A DNA stretch of 64,000 bases from Venturia oleaginea (lineage: Eukaryota > Ascomycota > Dothideomycetes > Venturiales > Venturiaceae), in contig JABMLP010000011.1 of the NCBI GenBank assembly GCA_013176395.1, positions 496,001 through 560,000 of the forward strand, given 5' to 3'. The stretch's first letter is position 1. Every line of letters begins with the position of its first letter. A model generated the notes under the pieces. It worked only from the letters and a program-made list of their open reading frames with translations. It was not told the DNA's origin and ran no database searches. The translations under genes and the position numbers were made by a program. Below are positions 45,024-55,899 of this stretch, one piece after another.

Positions 45024-46182
45024 ATTTGTTGGAAGGTAATATAAGGATCTTGAATTGAGCTCAGCACACAGAGCAGTGCTGTGTAGAGGAGCGAGAGGTA
45101 GCAATATATCCGAGGAAAAAGTGAGAAGAGCAAAGGCAGTAACAATGACGATCCTGCTCAGCTTGGATTCGGCCGATGAATCGCGGAATGTTTGCGTCAG
45201 CTCGGTGATAAAACGGACGAGGCTCACGAGATCAGATCAGGGGAGGACATTTCCTCATGCCAAACGGAGTGCTTTCTGTAAGAAACAACAACATTGTGAG
45301 GAAACGTTCATCTTTATGCCTTCAACTGTCGATACTCGGAGGGTCGGGAGGCGCCCTTGCCATTGACCTCGGGAGCTACATACAAAGTCTGTCTGCCACG
45401 CCATCCCATTCGGGTAGACAGCTCCAGGCGACATCATCTCGATTGGACAGAAACGCAAATTGCTGGAGTTTTTTGAGAAGAAGGTTTTGTGGTAGCTCAT
45501 GGCCGAGAACAGGCGAGACACGACAGCTGGCTCACGAGCGATGCAGTGCAACTCGGACACGCAAGCTTTGTACAACAATGGCGTTTTGAGGAAGTCGTCC
45601 TCAGACCCCGCCGCTCTTCAGCTGTGTCCTGATGCCGACTTTTCACTAAGATGCGGCTTGATTTGAACCGACGAAAGCCGGCTCGATCCCGACGTTCTCA
45701 GGAATACATGAGAATCTACATAGAGAAGAGACATAAGGGCCTGTTCGAATTCAAATATCAATGTTGCTTAGATTTTCCTAACAATACAGGGCCCCTAAAA
45801 TGTGCACGATATATCTTGGAAGACAGTGTTCGCCCTAATAATTTTGGCTTGAATACTACGACTGTGGATAGTTTTGGAAGTTTGGTAGCTACTGGTGTAC
45901 CCGACTCGAGAACGAACATGATATGACAAACACGAAAGAGGAATAAGTGACCAACCCGTGCATGCTGAGCAGATCCATCTGTTAGACATGCGGCGCGTAC
46001 TGAATAGGCTAGCGCAAGAGCAAGGTGGCCTCTTCAACATAGACATCTCGACACACCAAAGGCAGGCTCAGGTCGCCATGAAACCCGCTCCCCAATTGTT
46101 CCCTATTTCGTAACACTCCGTTCAAAAGTACAGGTGGCGCCTACATCTGCTGCGCCTTGGAGCTACCTTCTAATTCGCCACG
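45024..46182. other. divergent intergenic region GDPD / ERV41-like
   Basis: About 1.15 kb between two divergent genes; contains both promoters. ORFs at 45257-45589 and 45651-45926 show no motif. Confidence 0.45.
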
Positions 46183-47470
46183 ATGAACGGACTGAACGGC
46201 TACAACCAGCACCGGGTGCTCGACGACGATGCTTTTGGCGAGGCCAAGGGCATGAGTGTGAAGGCATTTGACGCTTTCCGTACGAGTTACCATTTCAATT
46301 GTCCACCAAGATGCTAATCAGAACCCCATAGCAAAGACGAAGCCTTCATATCTCAAGAAATCGCATACTGGATCAGCATGGACAATCCTTCTCATAGTTG
46401 CCTCAGTCTCCCTTATCGTCTCAGAAACGCGTCGCTGGCTCGCCGGAGAGATATCACACTCCTTTACCGTTGAGAAGGGCATATCGCATCAGTTGCAAAT
46501 AAATCTGGACGTCGTGGTTGCTATGAAATGTTCCGATATACACGTCAATGTCCAGGACGCTGCAGGCGACCGTATTCTGGCTGGCGACATGCTGGCGAAG
46601 GATCCCACCGTCTGGAAACAATGGATCAAGAAGTATGGTGCGCATATGCTGGGCGACGATGCGGACGAGTATATCTACGGCCAAGGTGAAGAAGAGGATG
46701 TACATGACTATTTGGGAGCTGCGAGGAAATCCAAGTCAAAATTCAAGAAGACTCCCCGTCTGCATGGCACGGCCGATGCTTGTCGTATCTTTGGCTCCAT
46801 TGAGAGCAACAAAGTCCAGGGAGATTTCCACATTACAGCTCGTGGTCATGGTTACATGGAGTTTGGAATGCATCTGGAACACAATGGTAAGCAGATGGCC
46901 CAAGGCAGATGGCATTGCGTTTACTAACAATCACTAGACTTCAATTTCTCACACATCGTGAACACCCTCTCCTACGGTCCAAACTACCCTCTCCTCACAA
47001 ATCCTCTCTCAAACACCTTTGCGACAACCGACGCGCACTTCTACAAATTCCAGTACTACACCAATATTGTCCCTACCATCTACACAACCGAGACCAACCA
47101 AGTCAGCCTTTCGCCTCCACAACACATCCTGGATCCATCTCACGCTGATTACAAACCATCGTATTCTCCCAACACTGTGTGGACAAACCAGTACGCTGTA
47201 ACATCGCATTCACACCAAGTCGGAGAGAACTTTGTACCTGGCATATTCTTCAAATACGACATTGAGCCTCTCTTGCTTATAGTAAGCGAGGAATCGGGTG
47301 GTTTGCTGGCCTTACTTGTCAGGCTAGTGAATGTTGTGAGCGGAGTGTTAGTAGCGGGATCATGGTGCTGGGCATTGAGTGATTATGCTGTAGAGACGTG
47401 GTTGTACAAGAAGGGTCGCGAGAGTCTGGGATTCCTCGGCAATGGAAGGCAAAATGAAAAATTTGTATGA
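46183..47470 (+). CDS. ERGIC/COPII vesicle cargo receptor, ERV41-like
   Basis: Membrane protein that cycles between ER and Golgi in COPII/COPI vesicles, working with ERV46 as cargo receptor. Exons 46183-46279, 46332-46886 and 46938-47470 give 394 residues. Two membrane helices flank a large luminal domain: TM1 about 46-62 (WTILLIVASVSLIV) and TM2 near the C-terminus (LLALLVRLVNVVSGVLVAGS). Family motifs seen: FDAFPKTKPSY, INLDVVVAMKCSDIHVNVQDAAGD, ACRIFGSIESNKVQGDFHIT, DFNFSHIVNTLSYGP, FFKYDIEPLLL. Both introns restore these motifs. The C-terminus ends NEKFV. Confidence 0.9.
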
Positions 47471-48171
47471 ATATGTACAGCATTGGGGATCGCGTGATGA
47501 TTGAGCAAAGACACGGATGGCGTATCGGTGTTGGCTCGGGCTCGGTAGATGAGTTCTCTCTTTTTACTCTTTTGAATATGTTGGATTTAGCGATCTGCTT
47601 ATACGCTGTGTATGTTTAGGTAGTCAACCAACGAATCCCCAACCATGGTCTGCTAAAATTTGGCGCATCGCTCCTTGTCCATCATCGGTGCTGGAACCGA
47701 CAATGACTTCAATATGGATGTTTCCTATAACTGGTGAGAAGTTTTTCTTACGGCCGGTTTCGTTTGCTTGATCGATAATCTGATTCGCGAGGTCTGATGC
47801 CTAAGACAAGGCTGAAGGATGGCAGGGAGCACGTGTTTTTGAGGTTGGTTACACCATTTTCGACGACGACACCTTCCCACGCCTTCATCCTTGCCTCAAG
47901 CTTAAGCATACAGTTCCAGTCGCCTCTTCAGAAGTCTTGGAAGCGATTTGCGATATGACTGTGGGTTTAGGTGACACGAAATAAATATCAAGCCCTGTCA
48001 CCTGAGCCCTTGTACAATTCACACGTCTTGTCCAGTTTACAACCAGCATACCCCGATTGTTGAGGTCCCGTTCATCGACTATCAAAGACCCCTTGTTTCC
48101 AACCACACCATCGTTCCTCCCCACAATCAAAAAATAGCAAGCGTCACTTCTGTCATCCAGCCTGACAAACC
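47471..48171. other. intergenic region upstream of RBR ligase
   Basis: About 700 bp. The minus ORF 47885-48292 overlaps the next gene's start and looks like a shadow. Confidence 0.5.
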
Positions 48172-50162
48172 ATGGCTCAACCCGACGGGCCTCCACGAAA
48201 GCCTCTCTCCGGCAAGGCACCGAAATTAGCACCAGCGCACCAGCGACCGCGACCAGAACTGCTACCCCAGAAGAAGGCATCAACAAAGACAAGAGTTCGA
48301 AGGCGTAAACCAGACAGCGAAAATGATGAACCCGCGCCTCCGTCTAAGCGGGCTCGTAAGATTCAGAATGTCGGAGCCAGATGCGAGCCCAATGTTATCA
48401 GCGACGATGATTATGAGCCTATCCCGCGGAAAAAGACAGTTGCTCGAAAGGTTGCCAGAGCTGGCCTTCCGCGGTCCTCATTTCATATTGCTGAGGATGA
48501 AGATGAGCAGACTGCTGAAGCGCTCGAGGCTAGAAGGGAAGAACCATTGACGATGAGGCTCTTTTATCCGGAGACATTGTCAAAGCAGAGACACGCAAAG
48601 CGTATCTTTAGTGTTCGTCCACTTGGCCAGAATATCGAGAAAGGCTCATCTGAAGATTGTAAGTAATAATTCCCTCACCATAACCGTAACCAGTCTGCTA
48701 GGACATCTCGAGACCAAGCTAACACTGAAAGTAACAATAAATGTCAAATCTGGCTGGGAAGTCTCGGATAACACAATCGATCTATTCATAGAAGGAGACT
48801 CGGCAACTGGCAAGATTACAAACAAGTGTCAGCTTAAGTTTACAGACGCTCCCACCAAAGACAGCGTAACAATGGGTCACGTCCGTCATCAATTAGCCAA
48901 ATTCTTAGGTATCAGCGACGTTTTCGCGATTCAGCTCGAGTCTTCCACCCTATCAGCAAAACCTTCCTCATTCAAAGCACGAGGTACTATCTGTGATCGA
49001 GTGAACGCAATTTGGAACGATCTCAAACACCATGACCTAAAGACTGTCAAAGAAGTCTTCAAGGACGTGAAGGCGCCATGGCTTCGGGTCAGAACGAGCG
49101 AATACATTATTCTCTCCCTACCGGAGCTCAAGCTTGAGGTCTGCGTCACGCCTTCGGATGTTGCTGTAGTTGGAGAGCTCCGCCAAATTGCTGCCGCTTT
49201 GACTCGGAATAATTTACCACGTTCCTTTCATGTCAACATCAAGAATGTCGAGATCTTGGAAGATGAAGACGACATCCGATTCCTTGATGCTCCATTGAGA
49301 CACAAGAGTTCCATCACGTGTGTTCCCGAAGTCCATGAGTGCGCCATCTGTGCTGAGGACGTTGGATTTCTTGATTGGCCTGGAAAGCTTAATGCAACAG
49401 CTTGTGAGCATGAGAGTAGTACTTGTACTCCCTGTTTGAGGAACTGGATTTCTGAAGCCCTTGACAGTAACAACACTGACAAGATTACTTGTCCGGAGTG
49501 TAAGGCTGTCTTCGAACACTATGATTTGAAGAAGCATGCTACTGAAGAGGACTTCACTCGGTAAGTTCCTACATCCAATCAACGTACCGACCTTGAAGTC
49601 GATTCCTGATCTTTGTGACATAGATGGGATCGTCTCTCCACTCGCGCAGCTCTTAGCGCTATCCCTGAATTCAGGTGGTGCATCGCCCCCTTCTGTGAAG
49701 GCGGACAAATTCATGACAGCGAGGGCTCCATCATGACCTGTACCGAGTGTAAATTCCGAACTTGCACAAACTGCGATGGAGAATTCCACGACGGCGAGAC
49801 TTGCAATGAGTACAAAGAACGAATGGGTATACAAAGCGATATGATCAAGCAGAGCGAGGAGGCTATCGAGCGAATGGCCAAACAGTGTCCCGGATGTAAG
49901 ATTCGGATTGAGAAAAATGGTGGTTGTGATCACATGATTTGTAAGCTGTGTCCATTCCCAGTCTTCTTTTCCCCTGCCATTCTCAGCCATCCTACTCTCT
50001 CATCACTGAATACTAACTCAAGAAGGCCAAAAATGCCGTCTTCAGTTCTGCTGGATCTGCAGCACGCACTACATAGACATCCACCGCGAAGGCAACACCG
50101 CTCATGCCGAAAACTGTCAATATCATCCTGGCAATATTCCTGATCCACATGGTCCGTTTTGA
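48172..50162 (+). CDS. RBR (RING-IBR-RING2) E3 ubiquitin ligase
   Basis: Exons 48172-48658, 48732-49560, 49624-49940 and 50026-50162 join in phase to 589 residues. RBR ligases accept ubiquitin from E2 on a RING2 cysteine, then pass it to substrate. RING1: CAICAEDVGFLDW, TACEHESSTCTPC, CPEC. IBR: RWCIAPFCEGG, TECKFRTCTNC, FHDGETC. RING2: CPGCKIRIEKNGGCDHMIC, then by splicing QKCRLQFCWIC; the Cys in GGCDH corresponds to the catalytic one. The N-terminal 160 residues are basic and disordered; a beta-rich region (VTINVKSGWEV) of unknown type precedes RING1. Intron 1 must use a weak AAG acceptor (48731), because the closer TAG creates a stop. Confidence 0.9.
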
Positions 50163-51157
50163 CTTGCTGGGATTCCAGTTCCTGCTGCAAGACCCCAGAT
50201 ACCGGGTGTGTAGGCCGTAATGATTCGGCTGAATGGTGTTATGGGAAGGCCAAATGGTAGAGGTGTGTGAGGTGAAGTTTGAGTAACAAAAAAGTTGCAC
50301 TGAAGGAGTCTTTTGTGCCAAATATAGCCTGTGTTAGAATTTAAGGTGTTTGGCGTTTCTGTTTTGAAGGTACTGGGTATTCATATCTGGTGTAACACGC
50401 GGATCTGTTTCTTTCTCCTCGGTCCTTGCTACAACCATTGCCAATGATCTGACATTGGTAATGACGAAGAATTGCACGACTTCAAGTCATAAATTCTAGG
50501 ATTGTAAAGTGGTATATCACATCCTAAGGTTGAAAATCCATGTGAAAGACGGAAAGTGGAGGGAAGAACAAGCTGCTCACGAGGTATACTATCTACCATT
50601 CCAGCGATGTAGATCATATCCCGAGACCCGAGAAACAAAGGAGTGATATATGAAGGAGTACAAAACAATCAATCCACCCATAGCCATCTCCAGAATCCAA
50701 AAACGAACAGAATCCATCCCGAAGTACCACGAACCATAAGCCTGATCAGTCCGAAATCGTCGAAACATGAGATTCTCTTCCTCGTGCTCTGCGTTATCGC
50801 CATGTAGAGAGATCCCTACTATTCTCTAACCTTCTACCCAAAAGCCACGTGGGAGTAGCGCACAGATTTACCTCGAAAAAAATTCTGTGTTGTTCTTCTT
50901 TCTTTAGTTCTATCATTAAGCACTCGATGTAAGTATCATTCTTTCACCACGCTTGTATCCCTTAGCCAAGCATGATTAAATTGTTGTTTTAAAGCACGAG
51001 CAGAGAGTAAATTATATTTGCGCGGAAACACAGATTGATGCTACAAGCGTGAACACAAACATGAATTCAACTTTTCCTCATCATAAACCATTTTTCAAGC
51101 CTAGAATTCACCCCAATCAGGCAGTTTGGCGTATACATACTAATTCGGCCCTCGTAG
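50163..51157. other. intergenic region
   Basis: About 1 kb. RBR 3' flank and promoter of the next small gene. Nothing else recognised. Confidence 0.5.
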
Positions 51158-51741
51158 ATGGACAATAACCACCGTCCGGCTGGTGGGCCTACCATCAAAA
51201 AAATGGTCACCGACCACAATGTAGGTTCATCCAGGTCTCAACTCGACTCTTGACTGACGGTTACCCAGCTCTATATCCTTCAAAACCGCCTCGGCATCCA
51301 GAAAGACGCTCTCCGAGTCACCGAGACCAAGCTGACGCGCGTTGAACGCCGGGTAGCAGCCGTCAAGCGTCAGGTCACTGGGCCATTCACCCAGCCTTCT
51401 TCCGCTGTGCCAATTACCCAACCCTCTGCTGCAACCGTCGCCCGTCCCATCCACCCGGTCCAACCGACCTTTGGCTTGCGCGCGAATCAGCAGCTGCCAC
51501 TTGTGGGTGACGCCCCGACCGGCCCTCGTGCGGGTAACCAGTTAGGTGGAGGAAGAGGAGGAAGCCAGGGTGAGGGCAATAGAGGACGTCCAGGTTGTGG
51601 GGAAAATACTCCAAGTGATCGAAGCGGTGGAAAGCCAGGTAATGGCCAAATAGTTTGAGTATGACTTAACGTTTTGCAGGTGCGCTTAGATCCTGGGCCA
51701 AAGAAGAAGATGGCTGGGAGTTTCGAACTGTGTATACATGA
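51158..51741 (+). CDS. small protein with short coiled coil and Gly/Pro-rich tail, unknown
   Basis: Exon 1 (51158-51220) reads MDNNHRPAGGPTIKKMVTDHN; exon 2 (51269-51638) continues LYILQNRLGIQKDALRVTET and forms a short heptad helix (LTRVERRVAAVKRQV) followed by Pro/Gln and Gly/Arg-rich sequence (GGGRGGSQGEGNRGRPG). Two endings are possible: unspliced to a TGA at 51658 (GNGQIV), or a third exon (51680-51741) reading ALRSWAKEEDGWEFRTVYT after a 41-nt intron, with correct phase and a GTAATG donor and TTTTGCAG acceptor. The spliced form (164 residues) is preferred because the tail is richer in aromatic and charged residues. Function unknown. Confidence 0.55.
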
Positions 51742-53275
51742 CTGAAATGCTTCAGCTGTCCTACATAGTTTCCTCTTCCATTGTTGTGTGAAGTGTGGTG
51801 TTTGATCGAGATGGGATGACTCATGAGTCCAAAAGATTTTGATTCTGTCGAATTTTGTTCGGATAGATCTACTACCATCCCTCTGCTTCGTTCCAGTACC
51901 AGCGATGTGCTCTTCAGCCAGCATCTTACCTCCAAATAGAAAAGGCTCGCAGGTTCCGTTCTGGAAGCATTGTACTATTTATGCATCGTCCCCCTCTGAA
52001 CGAGATGGTCCCAGAATGTAGTTTAGCAAAAGCCTTCCATCCTCTAAGTAAGAGCTGGAAGTACAACTACTTACACCAGGCTCCAAAATAACCAACTCCC
52101 CACTATTCAACCTCATCCCGATCCTCACCGCAACTCAAATTGAGAAATCTACAGAATTAATAATTCGAGAAATCTGTGGCTCACCACCAGGTACAATTTC
52201 TACAACTACCAGTTTTTTTTCGTTAGGTGTTTCTTTGGGCTTACGGGATTTGCTTTGTTGATGGGGCCAAGATATTTGTTTACGTCTTAATCGTTCTTTA
52301 GTATTGCGAAAAGGGAGGACAGACCATACGACCTTGCCATTCCGCAAACGCCTTGCCGACCATGGTAGAGTTATGCTAGGGAGGAGTGGAGAATAGGGAT
52401 TTCCGTAGAGGAGTGGGTGGTGATATAGTGGCTGTCTGGGAGGAGAGATGTTGGATTTTTCGTGCAATTGGGTTTGGATTTGTTAGCCATGATGGAATTG
52501 TCATGAAACTTTTCTCATTGGTGTCAGGATTGAGAGAGTATGCCGAAGAATCTGCTTTTTCACCTCGAGTTGCTCAACGCTTATGTTGAGCGTCCTGCCT
52601 TTACCCACTATAGATGGATTATTGGATCCACTGGCAGGGGAGTCTCGTAGAGCGGGTAGTATTTCCGGATGTAGCTTAGGCATGCGGTCGAAAACCTGAA
52701 TCGATGCGAGAAGGATGGAAAGGTGAAGCTTGAATCAGGTCAGCTCATGTTAAATAAACCTCGGCAGTGAAAACCTTGAGCCGTGCACTACATACCCCAC
52801 ATAAGCGAGAAAATCAAGGACCATACATATCAGCTCACCTTAAAATCAAGGTATTAGGCAATCATAGCTTGAGGCATAGATCTAAACTGATACGATATTA
52901 AGCGAGAAGAATATTTGTGGTTGGTTGGAATCCGCAAACCGGAAATAGGCCCGGCCCGTCTTCGCCGAAACTAAGGCAAAATCTCGGCAAACTTGCATCA
53001 TGGAGTTAACCTCCAGTTTCCAGCTGACATATAGAGAAAAACAGTCTTCACGATTCTTGGAAGTATACCGTGCAGCCAATAGCGATGTAGCGGACTGGTT
53101 TCCAAACTGGACGAGCTGCCATATTACATCACCATAGCACTTTCCTTGTCCAGCACCAATAGCATTCCGTCCCACTCCGTAGGGAATACAAATGCAGCAT
53201 CCCGTCGGCTACCGTTATATATCATACTGAGTAGCCCGGAACTAACAGTAAAATCTTTGTTATTTCCATTTTACC
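51742..53275. other. intergenic region upstream of alcohol dehydrogenase
   Basis: About 1.5 kb. Two minus ORFs in the same frame (52501-52683 and 52135-52467) could be one two-exon gene joined through a GTTTCA donor and CTAAC branch point, but no family is recognisable and composition is ordinary. The last 150 bp carry the ADH promoter. Confidence 0.4.
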
Positions 53276-54584
53276 ATGACTCTCCCCATGATACAAAAGG
53301 CCAAAGACATTCTTTCCTCTTCGTCTTCATCCTCACCTTCTACTTCCACGGTTACCGAACCTGCAACCACTGATAACAACATGTCTGCCAAATACCCAAA
53401 GACCTGTAAAGCCGCAGTTCTCCCCTCAAGGAACGAAAAATTGGTGATCAATGATGTCGAGGTGAAAGAACCAGGAGTTGGGGAGGTGTTGATAAAGGTT
53501 CATGCTTGTGGTGTATGCCATAGTGACAGTTTGGTCGCAAAGGGCGGTATGGGACCAATGTGCGTCATCCGCTGGCCGTTTTATGCCAAGTCTTCTAATA
53601 TCGTCGCAGCCCACACAAAGACTTCATTCTCGGCCACGAAGTCATCGGAACGATTGTCGCTGTTGGACCCGGAGAAAGGAAATGGAAAGAGGGTGATCGA
53701 GTTGGTGGTGCGTGGCATGGTGGACATGATGGCACCTGCAAGAGCTGCAACAAAGGACTCTTCCAAATGTGCGATAACAGGGCCATCAACGGCGTTAGCA
53801 GAGATGGAGGCTGTGAGTTTTTCCCCGTAAAGCTGTCGATTGTTAACGCTGACCACCAAAGACGCCGAGTATACCAGACTACGAAGTGAGGCCGCTGTCC
53901 GCATCCCATCAGACGTTGACCCAGCCGAATATGCTCCACTTCTCTGCGCCGGCGTCACAACATTCAACGGTATTCGTAAAATGAACATTCCCCAAGGCGG
54001 TACCGTTGCCATCCAGGGACTTGGCGGACTCGGACATCTCGCTGTCCAATATGCTCGCAAGATGGGCTATCGAACCGTCGCCTTGTCTTCCAGCGACAAG
54101 AAGAAAGACTTTGCTGAGCAACTCGGCGCCACTGATTACATCGACGGTAGCAAAGAAGACACTGCCGAAGCTCTACAGAGGATTGGAGGCGCTGACTTGG
54201 TCGTCGTCACCGCACCGAATCCTAAGCTCATGGGTCGCTTGGTGGAGGGCTGCGCACCTCTCGGAAAGGTGCTGATTCTCGCCCGTAAATTTAAACTTCC
54301 CTTTCATATCCGTTGCACGTTACTAAGATCACCAACTAACGCCAATTCTGTCAACAGCCGTTGGAGAAGTCCCATTCAACACCGTTCCCATGATTATGAA
54401 AGGTATTTCCGTTCACGGGTGGCCTTCTGGCCATGCCTTGGATTCCGAAGAGGCTATCGATTTTGCTCAACATCAGAACGTCAAGGTCATAATTGAGAAG
54501 TTTCCGCTCGCCAAGGCACAGGAGGCTTTGGATCATATGTTGTCGGGCAACGTGCGGTTCAGAGCTGTATTGACAATGGATTAG
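53276..54584 (+). CDS. zinc-dependent alcohol dehydrogenase (MDR family)
   Basis: NAD(P)-dependent medium-chain dehydrogenase. Exons 53276-53559, 53610-53812, 53862-54284 and 54358-54584 give 378 residues, or 343 from the ATG at 53381 (MSAKYPKTCKAAVLPS), which matches typical ADH N-termini. Seen: catalytic zinc site CGVCHSD and FILGHEVIG, structural-zinc lobe GTCKSCNKGLFQMC (the first of the usual four Cys is replaced by Asp), Rossmann motif GLGGLGHLAVQYARKMG and the C-terminal VIIEKFPLAKAQEALDHM. All introns restore conserved motifs (IPHKDF, GGYAEYT, LAPVGEVP). The 35-residue Ser-rich extension between the two ATGs (DILSSSSSSSPSTSTV) is unusual. Confidence 0.9.
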
Positions 54585-55899
54585 AAGCGCTCGATTGAAT
54601 ACCAGAATTAGGAAATCGATAACCTAATAGCTCGAGAATAAACGACCGACTCTACTATCTGATTTGAACGCACCTCAGGGGGAAGGACGATGACGACCCA
54701 ACAGCCCCTAAAAATGTCAATGGATTATCTAACTTGAAAGAGGAAACCAAATTGCATGCGCATGCATTTATGAAACAAATCCTTCGTTCCGTCGTGCTTA
54801 CTGCACAGACCATGCATCATAGCTGAAAGCCTGCAATTATCTAGGGCTTACTCGGCGGTCTGACACACAGTCACAAATACCAAGGGTGTTACCGTAATAG
54901 GCAAGCGTGAAGTTGTACCCTAATTCATCTCCGTACTGGTACGTGGTTCGTTACGCCCGTTTACTCCAATTCCTCGAAGCAATCTCCACTCCCTCAATTC
55001 TAGAATCTGTAAGTACTCGTGCTATTAATAGTGCTTGCCTTGTCTAATTCTCCGATGCGACTTTCTTCATATTGATTTTGCCGGGTGAATGCATATGTTG
55101 GAAATCGAGCTCCTCTGCCTTCGCATTCTCTTCGCATGGTAGTTTTTTCGGATCAAGCCAAGAACTTAATCGTGTTCAAACGTGTTTTTTGCGTTGATCT
55201 GACGGGGAGGGCGGCAGATTCACGTTTTCCCCGCCACATCTCTCACATCTCCTCCACAATCGCGAATCCAATCGTTTTAGTGGCGATGTATTTCTGCCAC
55301 CTTCTTTTCATGTAGCATGAGATGGGGGCAACCCCAAAACGTCGAGGACGTGAAAGATTAATAATACATGGCTCAAAAGAGCAATGCGCCAAGGGGTATA
55401 TATGCGCTCTCCAGCACGCCTTCTCCAACGAAACAATGGAACCAGGCCTTCCCATGGAAATCCATAACGGAGCCAAAAATATCTATAAAGTTCCAGAACC
55501 TTTTTGCAGAAACAAAATGCGATGAATGCGCTGCTGGGTATGCTCCATCCGCGTTCCTTTTGAGTATGCGGATACTTTTTTTCCCTTCCAATGATGTGCA
55601 TCCCTCACACATGATGACAAAACAAACGAAAAAAAAGGAAAATTGAGCGATCGTGTTGGGTGGAGAAAAAAAGGGAAGCAAAGAAAGAAACATGCGCAGC
55701 ATCTCATCCAACAACCAACCAACCAGACATCCGACTTACATAATTCATGCACAGCAATCCCCAAAAACCGAGAAAATAATGACGAAACCAATTCTTACAG
55801 ATCTCCCACCGAAGCGAATCAACCAAAGAGCGTTCAAGAAAGATGTGAGCGCGGCGTGGCGACATTCCTCGTCTCCCCATCCTGATAGGCACCCGTATA
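54585..55899. other. intergenic, convergent region
   Basis: About 1.3 kb between convergent genes. Several overlapping small ORFs, none with features; A-rich tract near 55620-55680. Confidence 0.5.

Noticed and set aside
45024..45227. N-terminal extension of the GDPD protein (ATG at 45227)
   Set aside because: Adds an atypical hydrophobic region; the ATG at 45023 fits family N-termini better, though not excluded.
52135..52683. possible two-exon minus-strand gene
   Set aside because: Frames are compatible and a GT-AG pair exists, but no family resemblance or other support.
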